Notes under the pieces: generated by a model
Databases searched by the model: none
What the model was told of the DNA's origin: nothing
What the model saw: the letters and a program-made list of their open reading frames with translations, nothing else
Source: an uncultured Prevotella sp.
Lineage (GTDB): Bacteria; Bacteroidota; Bacteroidia; Bacteroidales; Bacteroidaceae
Assembly: GCA_900771975.1 (NCBI GenBank)
Contig: CAAGPV010000015.1
Span: 14,971-78,970 of the forward strand
DNA: 64,000 nucleotides
Direction: 5' to 3'
In this document: piece by piece, positions 50,017 through 58,447 of the stretch
How the letters are laid out: every line of letters begins with the position of its first letter
Numbering within the stretch: the stretch's first letter is position 1
Program-made: the position numbers and the translations under genes

Positions 50017-51075
50017 ATGGCAGAATTAAATTTAAAATTAGAAGAATATACAGGAAGATTTTCATCTTCACTTTCTTATGAACACAACCGAATAATTCTA
50101 AAATTTCATGCAGATAAAGATTCGGCTGAAATGTCAAGGCTCATAGGCAAAATCTACGTGGAGGGCGATTTGCTCAAAGGTTTCTCGATTCAGAAATATA
50201 AGAATGGCGTATCTGTTTCTCTTGATAAGTCATCTCTTGATAAGGTAAAATGTATAGGAAATATATACGAGTTACAACTGAATCGAGTTAAATTAGAATA
50301 TACAAACGAAGAGCATATGAATAATGGTATCATTATCAACTTGCCTCCAGAGCAGATTGAAGGATTAACAAAAGAATCAAAGCAGATAACCATAAAGGCT
50401 TTAGGCTCGGAGATAACCTTCGGCTATAACGATGAAACAACGACATGTATTGTTTGCCCTGATACAATTCGAGAAATATTGGTCAGTTTAATATCTCTAT
50501 ATTATTGCTTTCCGATAGAGATACTTCAGGAGTTCAAAAACAAAGACACCAATAATCAAATGGATGTCACATTAAGAAGCCAAAGACGCACATTTGAGGA
50601 TATTGGTTCGCGAGTTAACTTGTATTGCAAAGCAGACAACGTTATTGAGTTTCTTCAAACTGCAAATGCAGAACATCCACATGTTAAGGATTTACCGAGA
50701 TATGTAAGGCAGTTTATAGATTCGTTTGTTGTTAGTGAGCCTCAACGATTTAGTATGCTTTTTGCTATGGCATCTTCATTTGCGGAATATATTTTAGAAA
50801 AAGGAAAACAAGGTGGAGAGAATCTGGTAGGAGAAACCATCTCGCATTTCCATATAGAAGGCTTGGAAAAGATTAAATATACAATAAGACAAGCAAAACT
50901 AAAGCGAAATAAGAATGAAATATCAACATTGGCAGATTTGAGAAATGAATGTGAGCATAATTTGTATTCAGATACAAGTTATGTATTCTTTGACAACAAT
51001 CCATCTGTAAATGTGTTTATGTATGACATGGCTTGTAAGATAGTTATGGAATTGGCAGGTATTAATATTGAATGA
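50017..51075 (+). CDS. HEPN-motif protein next to the CRISPR array
   Basis: The 352-residue soluble protein has a beta-rich N-terminal half (about 1-150) and a helical C-terminal half. The latter contains RNECEH at residues 309-314, an exact RNxxxH motif of HEPN ribonucleases, in a helix (STLADLRNECEHNLYSD). A second conserved-looking helix (FSMLFAMASSFAEYIL) lies near 246. HEPN proteins with this motif cut RNA in many defence systems. The gene begins 57 bases after the last repeat on the same strand, and a strong terminator (51111-51159) ends the unit. The overall family is not recognised. Confidence 0.6.
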   Translation: MAELNLKLEEYTGRFSSSLSYEHNRIILKFHADKDSAEMSRLIGKIYVEGDLLKGFSIQKYKNGVSVSLDKSSLDKVKCIGNIYELQLNRVKLEYTNEEHMNNGIIINLPPEQIEGLTKESKQITIKALGSEITFGYNDETTTCIVCPDTIREILVSLISLYYCFPIEILQEFKNKDTNNQMDVTLRSQRRTFEDIGSRVNLYCKADNVIEFLQTANAEHPHVKDLPRYVRQFIDSFVVSEPQRFSMLFAMASSFAEYILEKGKQGGENLVGETISHFHIEGLEKIKYTIRQAKLKRNKNEISTLADLRNECEHNLYSDTSYVFFDNNPSVNVFMYDMACKIVMELAGINIE

Positions 51076-51110
51076 CCATACAATACATAATACTTATGAT
51101 GAATATCAAA

Positions 51111-51163
51111 AACAGCGTTTCTTGTTTTTCTTCGATTGAGGAATACAAGAAACGTTGTTTTTT
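51111..51163 (+). terminator. Strong terminator after the HEPN gene
   Basis: AACAGCGTTTCTTGT (51111-51125) pairs with ACAAGAAACGTTGTT (51145-51159) over 14 of 15 positions and runs into T6. Confidence 0.85.
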
Positions 51164-51320
51164 ATTGGACTTCACAGATGAATGTTATCTGTTTGGGAAA
51201 CCAAGTGTTAGCCATCCAATCCTGAGTCTGAGCCACCTGGGCTGCTTGCTTGGCGTCAAGTGATGAAGAAATTTTTACCCTGTAACGTAGATTGAGACAC
51301 CTAATGTGTATCTTTGCATT
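51161..51320 (-). other. Short minus-strand coding-like remnant
   Basis: A minus-strand frame reads SLDAKQAAQVAQTQDWMANT then WFPKQITFICEVQ and stops near 51163. It has no ATG and overlaps the promoter of the next gene, so it may be a remnant or a conserved intergenic repeat. Confidence 0.3.
51309..51316 (+). promoter_or_regulatory. -7 promoter element before the 51342 gene
   Basis: TATCTTTG, 25 bases before ATG 51342. Confidence 0.6.
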
Positions 51321-51341
51321 TGAATTAATAATACTACTATT

Positions 51342-51788
51342 ATGGAAGAATCAAAGAAACTCTATTATGGACTTATACCGAGAGTACTTAACGAGGAACT
51401 CTTGTCATTTCTATGTAATAAGCATAAGGGCGAAATAGGACTTGGAGTTAAGAAGAATTGTCCTCGTCTGCGCATACGCTATGTTATTGACAAGAACAGA
51501 TTCGGTTATGCCGATTTTGGCGACTTCTTCTTTTGGGACGATGGCGGTCTGTATGTTTGGCAACAGAGTGAAGAATTTGAAGAAGACCATAATCCTGACA
51601 TTGTAGAAGACTATTTCGGACATTCTTGTGAAGGGCGTGGCTATACGTTGCGTTCTATCTTTGCAGGAATAGACACAGGTTATGATGACAGCAATGGTAG
51701 TAGAATGTTTACTGGTGACGTTGTGCTGGTAAAAGAACGTGATGGATACGAAATGGGAGCTTTATGCCTTGCTCCTCGAACAACTTGA
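51342..51788 (+). CDS. Hypothetical protein, probably truncated by a transposase fragment
   Basis: The 148-residue protein is soluble and acidic, with aromatic-rich strands (FGYADFGDFFFWDDGGLYVW). From about 51750 the frame enters sequence that on the other strand belongs to a transposase fragment, so its last dozen residues are probably not original. RMFTGDVVLVKE faintly recalls YopX-type folds, but this is weak. The promoter at 51309 is intact, so a shortened protein may still be made. Confidence 0.5.
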   Translation: MEESKKLYYGLIPRVLNEELLSFLCNKHKGEIGLGVKKNCPRLRIRYVIDKNRFGYADFGDFFFWDDGGLYVWQQSEEFEEDHNPDIVEDYFGHSCEGRGYTLRSIFAGIDTGYDDSNGSRMFTGDVVLVKERDGYEMGALCLAPRTT

Positions 51789-52167
51789 TAAGTTGAAGTA
51801 CAGATATGGTTAGCCAAATTACGTTTTCGTCTTGTGGCAAGCCTGCAGTATATAAGGAAGCAATCTTGTCAAAAATGTCAAGGTACTTTGGGTGTTTCTC
51901 CAACGTGGGAGTTCTTCCACCGCCAATAACTCTAATACGTCCATCAGGAAAGGCGTCATTAGCATCAGTCTCAAGCTCATGCTTGCCACGATACAACGTG
52001 TCACGACAAACACCAACTGCATTGCACACATAGTTCACTCCATGATAGCCCAAAGAATCAGCCTTGCTTGCAAGAAACTGACGACGTTGGCGCTCGTTGC
52101 ATGTTCTCAGACACTTCATTTCTTTGTCGCTTAAAATATAATCTGTTGGAATCTTCGTGGCTTTCAT
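51760..52167 (-). pseudogene. ISAzo13-type transposase, N-terminal fragment
   Basis: The minus-strand frame starts MKATKIPTDYILSDKEMKCL at 52167. It contains RRQFLASKADSLGYHGVNYV, DTLYRGKHELE, RIRVIGGGRTPTLEKHPKYL and AGLPQDENVIWLTISV, the N-terminal part of ISAzo13-family transposases. The frame runs on to 51709 through unrelated sequence. The catalytic part (about 250 residues) is gone. It joins the 51342 gene tail to tail. Confidence 0.7.
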
Positions 52168-52467
52168 AACGGACTGGTAATCAGTTATAAAGTTACGAAT
52201 TTTCCTTCAGATTTCAGAATATAAACAGTTAATAATCAATAAGTTAAGTAATAAAATACATGCTACACATGAATATAAAAACAACATCTTTACATGGCTC
52301 TTTTGTCAGGTTTTTGGCAATTGAGCGAAACATAAACTGCAACAGAAAAATTGCGGAAGTTATTTTTTAAACATTACTAAATATGCTTCATCCGATATTT
52401 CGGGCTATCAAATGCATAACGGAAAAGCCATAGTTTGAAGTACAAAATCCTATCTCCTTTCCCAGTA

Positions 52468-52535
52468 CTCTTACGTAAGTACTGCAGTAATCTCACGGAA
52501 GTACTGGAGTAATCTCCCGTAAGTACTGAAACAAC
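52468..52535. repeat. Tandem repeat cluster 1 (22-24 bp units)
   Basis: Three units, 52468-52491, 52492-52513 and 52514-52535, share CTC...CGTAAGTACTG and AGTAAT. Unit length is not a multiple of three. Confidence 0.65.
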
Positions 52536-52638
52536 CTCCCTAAGAGTTATGTAGAAAGTCACATAGTTTCGACACAAAAGCCATAGGGTTAGACAGAACA
52601 AAAAGGCTACTTATTGCATGCAAGTATATTCATCATAA

Positions 52639-52704
52639 AAAGAAAGTCGGTAACTTTCGCATAGAAATTACGTAAATTTCCTATAGAAAGTCGGTAACTT
52701 TCCT
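52639..52704. repeat. Tandem repeat cluster 2 (three exact 22-bp units)
   Basis: Units start at 52639, 52661 and 52683. Each carries the inverted repeat GAAAGTCGGTAACTTTC or its variant GAAATTACGTAAATTTC. Confidence 0.75.
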
Positions 52705-52868
52705 TTTTAGGGTGCTTTCCTTGTTGTCCTTCTTGCTGTTTCTCTTCCCCACATACATATATAAGGTGTAATGAAAGCAATGATGCGAAATATCTGACAC
52801 AAATACAATATTTTCTACCATCAACTTATTTTTATGTATAAAATATTTTCATTTAATATCATTTTGTA

Positions 52869-52876
52869 TACCTTTG
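52869..52876 (+). promoter_or_regulatory. -7 promoter element of the secreted T9SS-type protein
   Basis: TACCTTTG, 27 bases before ATG 52904. Confidence 0.65.
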
Positions 52877-52903
52877 CGGCATAATAACTAATACACTTAG
52901 CGT

Positions 52904-54487
52904 ATGGAAAAATTTACTTCAGTTATCATTGCAGCAATGTTTGCAGTACCTGCAATGGCACAAAGAACAGTTGATGGAACAGATCTACCTACCAACATTA
53001 TTAAAGATCAGCCAGAGGGAACACTTGAAAAGAATCTTTACACCTATGCACATGATTCTTATTATGTATACTACAGCCAGCTGTATCAGCGCGATGTTGA
53101 TGCAACCGGAACTGACGCCGTGTTTGGAAATAATGGCGAGGTATACATCAAAAGCCCTTTGACGACACTCAGCTTGGACGCATGGATAAAAGGAAACACC
53201 ATTGAGGGTGACACCGTTGTATTCCACATGCCCCAGCTTATGCAAATGAAAGAGGCTAAGAATGAGGATGGTGAAACATACACGAAGTATGGCTACCTCT
53301 GGAACATGAAGCTTCAGGACACCGACCACAGCACCACTACCTATGTGCCTGCCGAGAATCAGGATGTGAAGTTTGTACACCGCAACGACTCTCTCTTCAT
53401 GGTTGACGGATATTTCTTGGGACTTGGTGACGAGAATGGCGTATGGTATGGCTATGGTGACAAGAACACAGTATACTATAAGGTTAACACTCCTATATAT
53501 AAACCGGCAGACGAGAGCACGGCTGTTGACTACCAGATGCTCTTCACCGACTATACCGGTGCTACTGATACAAGAAAGCTAAAGGTTGCTTTCGAGGGGG
53601 ATGACGTGCTTATCGGCGGTCTGTCGCCTACGCTTCCTGACTCATGGATAAAAGGAAAGAAGAGCGCTGACGGGAAAAAAGTCACATTCCCTACGAAGCA
53701 GTATTTCGGATTCGACGAGACGGGAACATACCATAGCTTCTTTACGGCAATGGACAAGGAATTGGTTCACGGTGACTATTACGACTATACAAAATACATT
53801 TTCGCCAAGGAGATTGTACTCGACCTGAACGAAGAGGATAACAGCATGAGCGGCGAAAAGGTGATGGCTGTAAATACCGGAGTAAACGCAGAGAACCCAT
53901 TGTATGTTTATGACACGCCAAAGTTCAAGGTTTACAAGATTGTTGTAGGTGCTCCATCAGCTCCTCAGAATCTGATCTTCACACCTTATGATGAGAATAC
54001 AATGTACGGAATGATGCGCTTTGACCTTGGAATGACAACAGACAAGGAGGAAACTCTTGATCCGGAGAAGCTTTACTATAACATCTATTTCGACGATGAA
54101 ATATATACCTTTACTCCTGCTGAATATATAAAGCTGGATAAGGAATATACAGATGTTCCGTATTCTTACTACGACCAATATGACATCTGTGCAGTAAGCA
54201 ACCAGCGTACTATCTATTTCTACAACAAGGAGGCGAAGAAGGCTGGCGTACAGAGCTTCCTGCTGGACAACGGCACTAAATATTTCTCACCACTTGTCAG
54301 CATCGATGCTGAAGGAAACATCACTAACGGCATCAACAGCATACGCAACACGGACAAGGATGTAGTGGATATTGAATATATGGACATGAGTGGTCGCAAG
54401 GTACAGTCGCCACACAATGGAATTTTCATCGCCAAGATGAAACTTGCCGACGGTACAGTAAAGACCATGAAACAGGTCATCAAGTAG
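52904..54487 (+). CDS. Secreted protein with type IX secretion-like C-terminal tail
   Basis: The 527-residue protein has a signal peptide (MEKFTSVIIAAMFAVPAMAQ) and a beta-rich body. Two internally similar segments (about 45-200 and 225-400) each contain WIKG followed by a KVTF/VVFHMP strand, so the body looks duplicated. It ends in a short beta domain VDIEYMDMSGRKVQSP, GIFIAKMKLADGTVKTMKQV of the kind that sends proteins through the type IX system. No catalytic motif was found. It has its own promoter (52869) and terminator (54501-54557). Confidence 0.65.
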   Translation: MEKFTSVIIAAMFAVPAMAQRTVDGTDLPTNIIKDQPEGTLEKNLYTYAHDSYYVYYSQLYQRDVDATGTDAVFGNNGEVYIKSPLTTLSLDAWIKGNTIEGDTVVFHMPQLMQMKEAKNEDGETYTKYGYLWNMKLQDTDHSTTTYVPAENQDVKFVHRNDSLFMVDGYFLGLGDENGVWYGYGDKNTVYYKVNTPIYKPADESTAVDYQMLFTDYTGATDTRKLKVAFEGDDVLIGGLSPTLPDSWIKGKKSADGKKVTFPTKQYFGFDETGTYHSFFTAMDKELVHGDYYDYTKYIFAKEIVLDLNEEDNSMSGEKVMAVNTGVNAENPLYVYDTPKFKVYKIVVGAPSAPQNLIFTPYDENTMYGMMRFDLGMTTDKEETLDPEKLYYNIYFDDEIYTFTPAEYIKLDKEYTDVPYSYYDQYDICAVSNQRTIYFYNKEAKKAGVQSFLLDNGTKYFSPLVSIDAEGNITNGINSIRNTDKDVVDIEYMDMSGRKVQSPHNGIFIAKMKLADGTVKTMKQVIK

Positions 54488-54500
54488 TTTGTTAATAATG

Positions 54501-54557
54501 AATCCTTCACAGATAATATATCAGTTTTATTGATTATTACTGTGAAGGATTATTTTT
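54501..54557 (+). terminator. Terminator after the secreted protein
   Basis: AATCCTTCACAG (54501-54512) pairs perfectly with CTGTGAAGGATT (54540-54551), followed by ATTTTTC. Confidence 0.75.
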
Positions 54558-54559
54558 CT

Positions 54560-54889
54560 GAACGTTCTTATTTACACAAAAACCGACAACACAAAGAAGC
54601 AAAAGAATGGATTTCCAAGGAAGAAGTCAGACGCCATCCACAACTCGATTTGTATGGTGAGGAGCGTGAAGCGTGTGACCGTGAACGAGAAGAAGTCCGC
54701 CGTGTTCTGTCCAACGTCAGCAATATCCTTCTCAACGGATGCGACTTGATATTGGACCGCACATTTGACAGGATTGGTTTCAATCGTATTGACGATGAAG
54801 TGTTCCGCAAGCTTGTAAAGGCTCGTTTGGCATATCCAACTAGCAAGGCTGCTACGGGGGAATATCTGAAAAAAGTCCAGCAGGAATAG
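54560..54889 (+). pseudogene. IS1634-type transposase, N-terminal fragment
   Basis: The frame reads DLILDRTFDRIGFNRIDDEV, FRKLVKARLAYPTSKAATGE and YLKKVQQE before TAG, the start region of IS1634-type transposases common in Bacteroidetes. The catalytic part is lost and the frame begins inside the preceding terminator, so no inverted repeat is visible. Confidence 0.65.
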
Positions 54890-55005
54890 ATGTCAAATGG
54901 CTTATGGGAGAAGATGAACCTGAAACGAAAAGACATAAAGCTTTTGTGAATCCGTTGAAAGGTTTTTCATGTGAGGATTGTTGGGAGAATATTTGGAAGG
55001 ATTAA
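54890..55005 (+). pseudogene. Short C-terminal gene remnant before the WYL gene
   Basis: A second frame reads IDVKWLMGEDEPETKRHKAF then VNPLKGFSCEDCWENIWKD and stops at 55003-55005. It looks like the end of a protein fused behind the IS fragment. The WYL start codon follows by 4 bases. Family not recognised. Confidence 0.4.
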
Positions 55006-55009
55006 GCCT

Positions 55010-55909
55010 ATGTCACTCATTCAAAAGTATATTTGGGTAATTAAGACTATCCATCGTTATGGCCGCATTACATTGAAAGAACTCAATGAAAAGTGGCGTG
55101 AGAATATTGATCTTAGCCGTGGTGAGAACTTGCCACGGCAGACCTTTGATCGTTGGAAAGGTGGCATTCTTGATATGTTCGGCATTTTGATTGATTGTGA
55201 ACAGCATGGCAAATACCATTATTATATAGCCAATCCCGAAGTGTTAAGCGAAGGAGAGTTGCGCACATGGCTTCTTGATACCTACGGCACAGCTGAAACA
55301 TTATCGAGCAGTATCTCTATCCACGATAGAATACTGACAGAACAAATTCCTTCAAGCCAAGACTTTCTTGCAACAATACTTGAAGCGATGAAGTCAAATA
55401 CTGTTCTACAGATTACGTTTCGTTCTTTTTCGATGCAAGAGGCAAAGACGTTTCTTGTTGAACCATACTGTGTGAAAATGTCCGCACAGCGTTGGTATAT
55501 GTTAGCAAGAAACGTAGACTATAACTACTTGCGTTTGTATTCTCTTGACAGAATTGAAGATATCAGGTTAACAGACGCTCATTTTGTATTACCAAAAGAC
55601 TTCTGTGCAAAAGAGTATTTTGCAGAATACTTTGGTATTGTATTAGATGAATCTGCTCCGTCTCAAAGAATTGTTTTAAGAGCGGACAAATATCATCAGC
55701 ACTATATGCGCACATTGCCGTTGCATCACTCGCAAAAAGAAATCTATGCTTGTGATGATTATGCCGATTTTGAATTAACATTGCGTCCAACCTACGACTT
55801 TTATATGAAACTAATGAGCTTCGGCAATATGATAAAAGTGTTAGAGCCAAAAAGTCTTCAGGAGAAGATATGTAAATGGCTGGATAAAACATTAGAGGTT
55901 TACAAATAA
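55010..55909 (+). CDS. WYL-domain transcription regulator
   Basis: The 299-residue protein has an N-terminal winged helix (about 1-75, YGRITLKELNEKWRENIDLS), a WYL domain (about 118-210, FLVEPYCVKMSAQRWYMLAR, LRLYSLDRIEDI) and a C-terminal extension. WYL proteins bind a nucleic-acid ligand and often control defence genes. ATG 55010 is preferred over a GTG at 54971 inside an older gene remnant. It converges on recQ, 50 bases away. Confidence 0.8.
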   Translation: MSLIQKYIWVIKTIHRYGRITLKELNEKWRENIDLSRGENLPRQTFDRWKGGILDMFGILIDCEQHGKYHYYIANPEVLSEGELRTWLLDTYGTAETLSSSISIHDRILTEQIPSSQDFLATILEAMKSNTVLQITFRSFSMQEAKTFLVEPYCVKMSAQRWYMLARNVDYNYLRLYSLDRIEDIRLTDAHFVLPKDFCAKEYFAEYFGIVLDESAPSQRIVLRADKYHQHYMRTLPLHHSQKEIYACDDYADFELTLRPTYDFYMKLMSFGNMIKVLEPKSLQEKICKWLDKTLEVYK

Positions 55910-55959
55910 AGATAGTTCAACAAGTATGGAATCAAGGTTATTTCAAGTCTTAAAGGCTT

Positions 55960-58230
55960 TCAGAGGCGCTGATGGTATTTGGAATGTACCGGTTTACCGT
56001 TCTCGTCATATTCCGTTCTTACTGGAATGATAACGGTTTGATAATCCGGAGAAACCTCCACGTTATATACTGCCGATATTATTTCAGCAAAACGCTTTAC
56101 AACCATATCACGACATTGTACATCTTCACTTATATATCGAGTCATAGGGTAACGGTTTTCCTGCCATAGATTATAATAAACATCCTTGCCTACATTTTCT
56201 ATAGTTGTACGCCATTTGATGCACCCCATTAATTCACTTCCTATATGATATTCTGTTCCATTGAATGTAACAAAGTCTCTTACTGACTTTTTGGCTTTAG
56301 GAGTAGTGACCGAATCCTTAATTTCAATGTCTTTGTTGATGTTTTTATTATTCCATTCTTCTGTTTCGTTCGTTGAGAGTCCTTTATATTCTCTAATAGC
56401 CTTTACAAATATAGTTCCAAGACTTTCGAGCTTATGAGTACCCACACCAGATATAGAACCAAATGCGATATATGTTATTGGTTGTACGATAGCAAGTTGA
56501 TGCAAAGTTTTATCGCTAAAGATAACATAAGGAGGAACACTTCTTTCGGATGCAATCTTCAAGCGCAACTGACGTAGATTTTCAAAAAGAGTTTTATCTT
56601 CTGTCATTCCTGTTTGCTGTTCTTCAAAATGTAATTGTTGGCGTTCTTTTTGTTTCCTACCCTTTACTGTAAAATCTTCACGGTTAATAATTGCCAACAG
56701 AGCCTGTTTGCGTTTATACAAAACATCCTCACCTTGGGATGTAATTTTGATATGAGAATTATCTTTATAATCTATTTCAATATAACCCAAGTGAAGCATT
56801 TGTAGGAGATAATCTTGCCAATCTTTAAATATAACATCGCGACCACATCCGTAAGTCTTAATCAAGTGGTAACCTTTCTGATAAACCTCTTGATTAGATG
56901 CACCACGGAGAATGTCTATTAGCAGCTTAAATCCTACTTGTTGTTTGGTACGCATGATTGCAGAAAGAGCCTTTTGTACAAGTATTGTTCCGTCAAATCT
57001 ACGAGGAGGATTTTTGCAAACATCACAGTTGTCGCAATCATGGTCCATTGTTTCGCCGAAATAATTGAGCAGAATTCTGCGACGACACACTTGACTCTCC
57101 GCATACTCCTGCATACGATCCAACTTTTCATTATTGATATCCTGTTGACCACTATCTTCAGCGAACTTTCTAAGCATTATAATATCACCTACTTGATAAA
57201 ACAAAATAGTCTCGCAAGGAAGACCGTCACGTCCTCCACGTCCTATTTCTTGATAATAGCTCTCTATACTTTTCGGCAGATTGTAATGAACAACAAAGCG
57301 CACATTACTCTTGTCAATACCCATACCAAAAGCAACCGTTGCGCACACCACATCTATTTCGTCGTTAATATATGCTTCTTGCACATCGTCTCGCTCCTTC
57401 GCAGAAAGTCCAGCATGATAAGCCTTGGCACGAATGCCTTTTTCTTGAAGTTTCTCAGCCACCATTTCTGTAGTTTTCCTGCTCATGCAATATATAATAC
57501 CACTCTCGTTATGATGACGAGCAATCAACGAAAGCAGAAAGCGTAACTTATCTTTTGCAGAATAGCCACGACGAACATCTAACGACAAGTTTGGACGATC
57601 GAAAGATGAGATAAAGATTTTCACTTCTCCTGTTTCATCTTTATCTAAACGGAGTTGCTGTATTATATCCTCTTTAGTTATTTTATCAGCTGTTGCAGTA
57701 AATGCCGCAACAGGCACATTAGGAAACAATTCTTTTAGCTTACCAAGCTGAGTATATTCTGGTCTAAAGTCATGTCCCCATTGAGAAATACAATGAGCCT
57801 CATCTATAGCAAACATACTAACTTTGAGAGAACCTGTAGGTGCTGTTCCATAAGAGTTTCTTAAAATGCCGCATTGAATCTCTGATAATAATTTTTCAGG
57901 CGACACATATAATAATTTATATTCACCTCTATATGCACGTTCTGCTATATCATGATTCTCTGCTTCTGAGGCATTACTGTTAAGAGCTGCCGCTGCAATG
58001 CCGTTAGCACGCAGACTCTCAACTTGGTCTTTCATCAAGGATATAAGAGGTGAAACTACTATAGCCGTACCAGGCATCATCAATGCAGGTATCTGATAGC
58101 AGAGACTCTTTCCTCCGCCAGTAGGCATCAATACCAAGCAGTCTTTGTTGCTAAGTATATGGCGTATTATGTTCTCTTGTAGAGGGCGAAAGGAATCATA
58201 TCCAAAATATCTTTTGAGTGTAGATAGCAT
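55960..58230 (-). CDS. recQ: RecQ-family ATP-dependent DNA helicase
   Basis: The 756-residue protein has helicase motifs LMPTGGGKSLCYQIPAL (about 34), AIDEAHCISQWGHDFRPEY (about 142) and QEIGRGGRDGLP. An RQC zinc-binding part follows (CRRRILLNYFGETMDHDCDN, CDVCKN), and an HRDC domain (about 575-645). A further C-terminal extension of about 100 residues (HIGSELMGCIKWRTTIENVG) goes beyond the standard RecQ. It unwinds DNA 3' to 5' in repair and recombination. Confidence 0.93.
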   Translation of the reverse strand: MLSTLKRYFGYDSFRPLQENIIRHILSNKDCLVLMPTGGGKSLCYQIPALMMPGTAIVVSPLISLMKDQVESLRANGIAAAALNSNASEAENHDIAERAYRGEYKLLYVSPEKLLSEIQCGILRNSYGTAPTGSLKVSMFAIDEAHCISQWGHDFRPEYTQLGKLKELFPNVPVAAFTATADKITKEDIIQQLRLDKDETGEVKIFISSFDRPNLSLDVRRGYSAKDKLRFLLSLIARHHNESGIIYCMSRKTTEMVAEKLQEKGIRAKAYHAGLSAKERDDVQEAYINDEIDVVCATVAFGMGIDKSNVRFVVHYNLPKSIESYYQEIGRGGRDGLPCETILFYQVGDIIMLRKFAEDSGQQDINNEKLDRMQEYAESQVCRRRILLNYFGETMDHDCDNCDVCKNPPRRFDGTILVQKALSAIMRTKQQVGFKLLIDILRGASNQEVYQKGYHLIKTYGCGRDVIFKDWQDYLLQMLHLGYIEIDYKDNSHIKITSQGEDVLYKRKQALLAIINREDFTVKGRKQKERQQLHFEEQQTGMTEDKTLFENLRQLRLKIASERSVPPYVIFSDKTLHQLAIVQPITYIAFGSISGVGTHKLESLGTIFVKAIREYKGLSTNETEEWNNKNINKDIEIKDSVTTPKAKKSVRDFVTFNGTEYHIGSELMGCIKWRTTIENVGKDVYYNLWQENRYPMTRYISEDVQCRDMVVKRFAEIISAVYNVEVSPDYQTVIIPVRTEYDENGKPVHSKYHQRL

Positions 58231-58293
58231 AGGTTATTAATGAATATATATTAATGTGACAAATGTACAAAGAATAATTAAAAATTAGTCTTT

Positions 58294-58413
58294 ATGAACA
58301 ATTCATTTTACAACGATTTCGCTGCGCGTTTCGCAGCCAGTACACTCACTTCACTTGTTGAATCATTCAATAGTCAGGTTGGCAACCGTGGCTTCAACTC
58401 CGTGTCTAAAACC
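58294..58413 (+). pseudogene. N-terminal fragment of a small mobile-element-type protein
   Basis: The frame opens MNNSFYNDFAARFAASTLTS LVESFNSQVG-like text and runs naturally to about NRGFNSVSKT. It then enters the terminator of the opposite gene. It resembles the start of short proteins I associate with Bacteroidales mobile elements, but I cannot confirm this. Confidence 0.4.
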
Positions 58414-58447
58414 GTCGATGATGCCGTCTGCTCTTGGCATCATCGAC
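58414..58447 (-). terminator. Terminator of the propeller regulator gene
   Basis: GTCGATGATGCC (58414-58425) pairs perfectly with GGCATCATCGAC (58436-58447). The stem spans the stop codon of the minus-strand gene and GGTTTTAG follows. Confidence 0.7.

Larger units (their letters stand above)
52168..52903. other. 736-base gene-free region with two clusters of 22-bp tandem repeats
   Basis: No gene is supported. Two clusters of 22-base units lie at 52468-52535 and 52639-52704 (separate entries), and a -7 element (52869) closes the region. Confidence 0.6.

Noticed and set aside
52377..52601. 74-codon minus-strand ORF over the tandem repeats
   Set aside because: The repeat unit of 22 bases does not keep frame and the peptide has no protein-like pattern.
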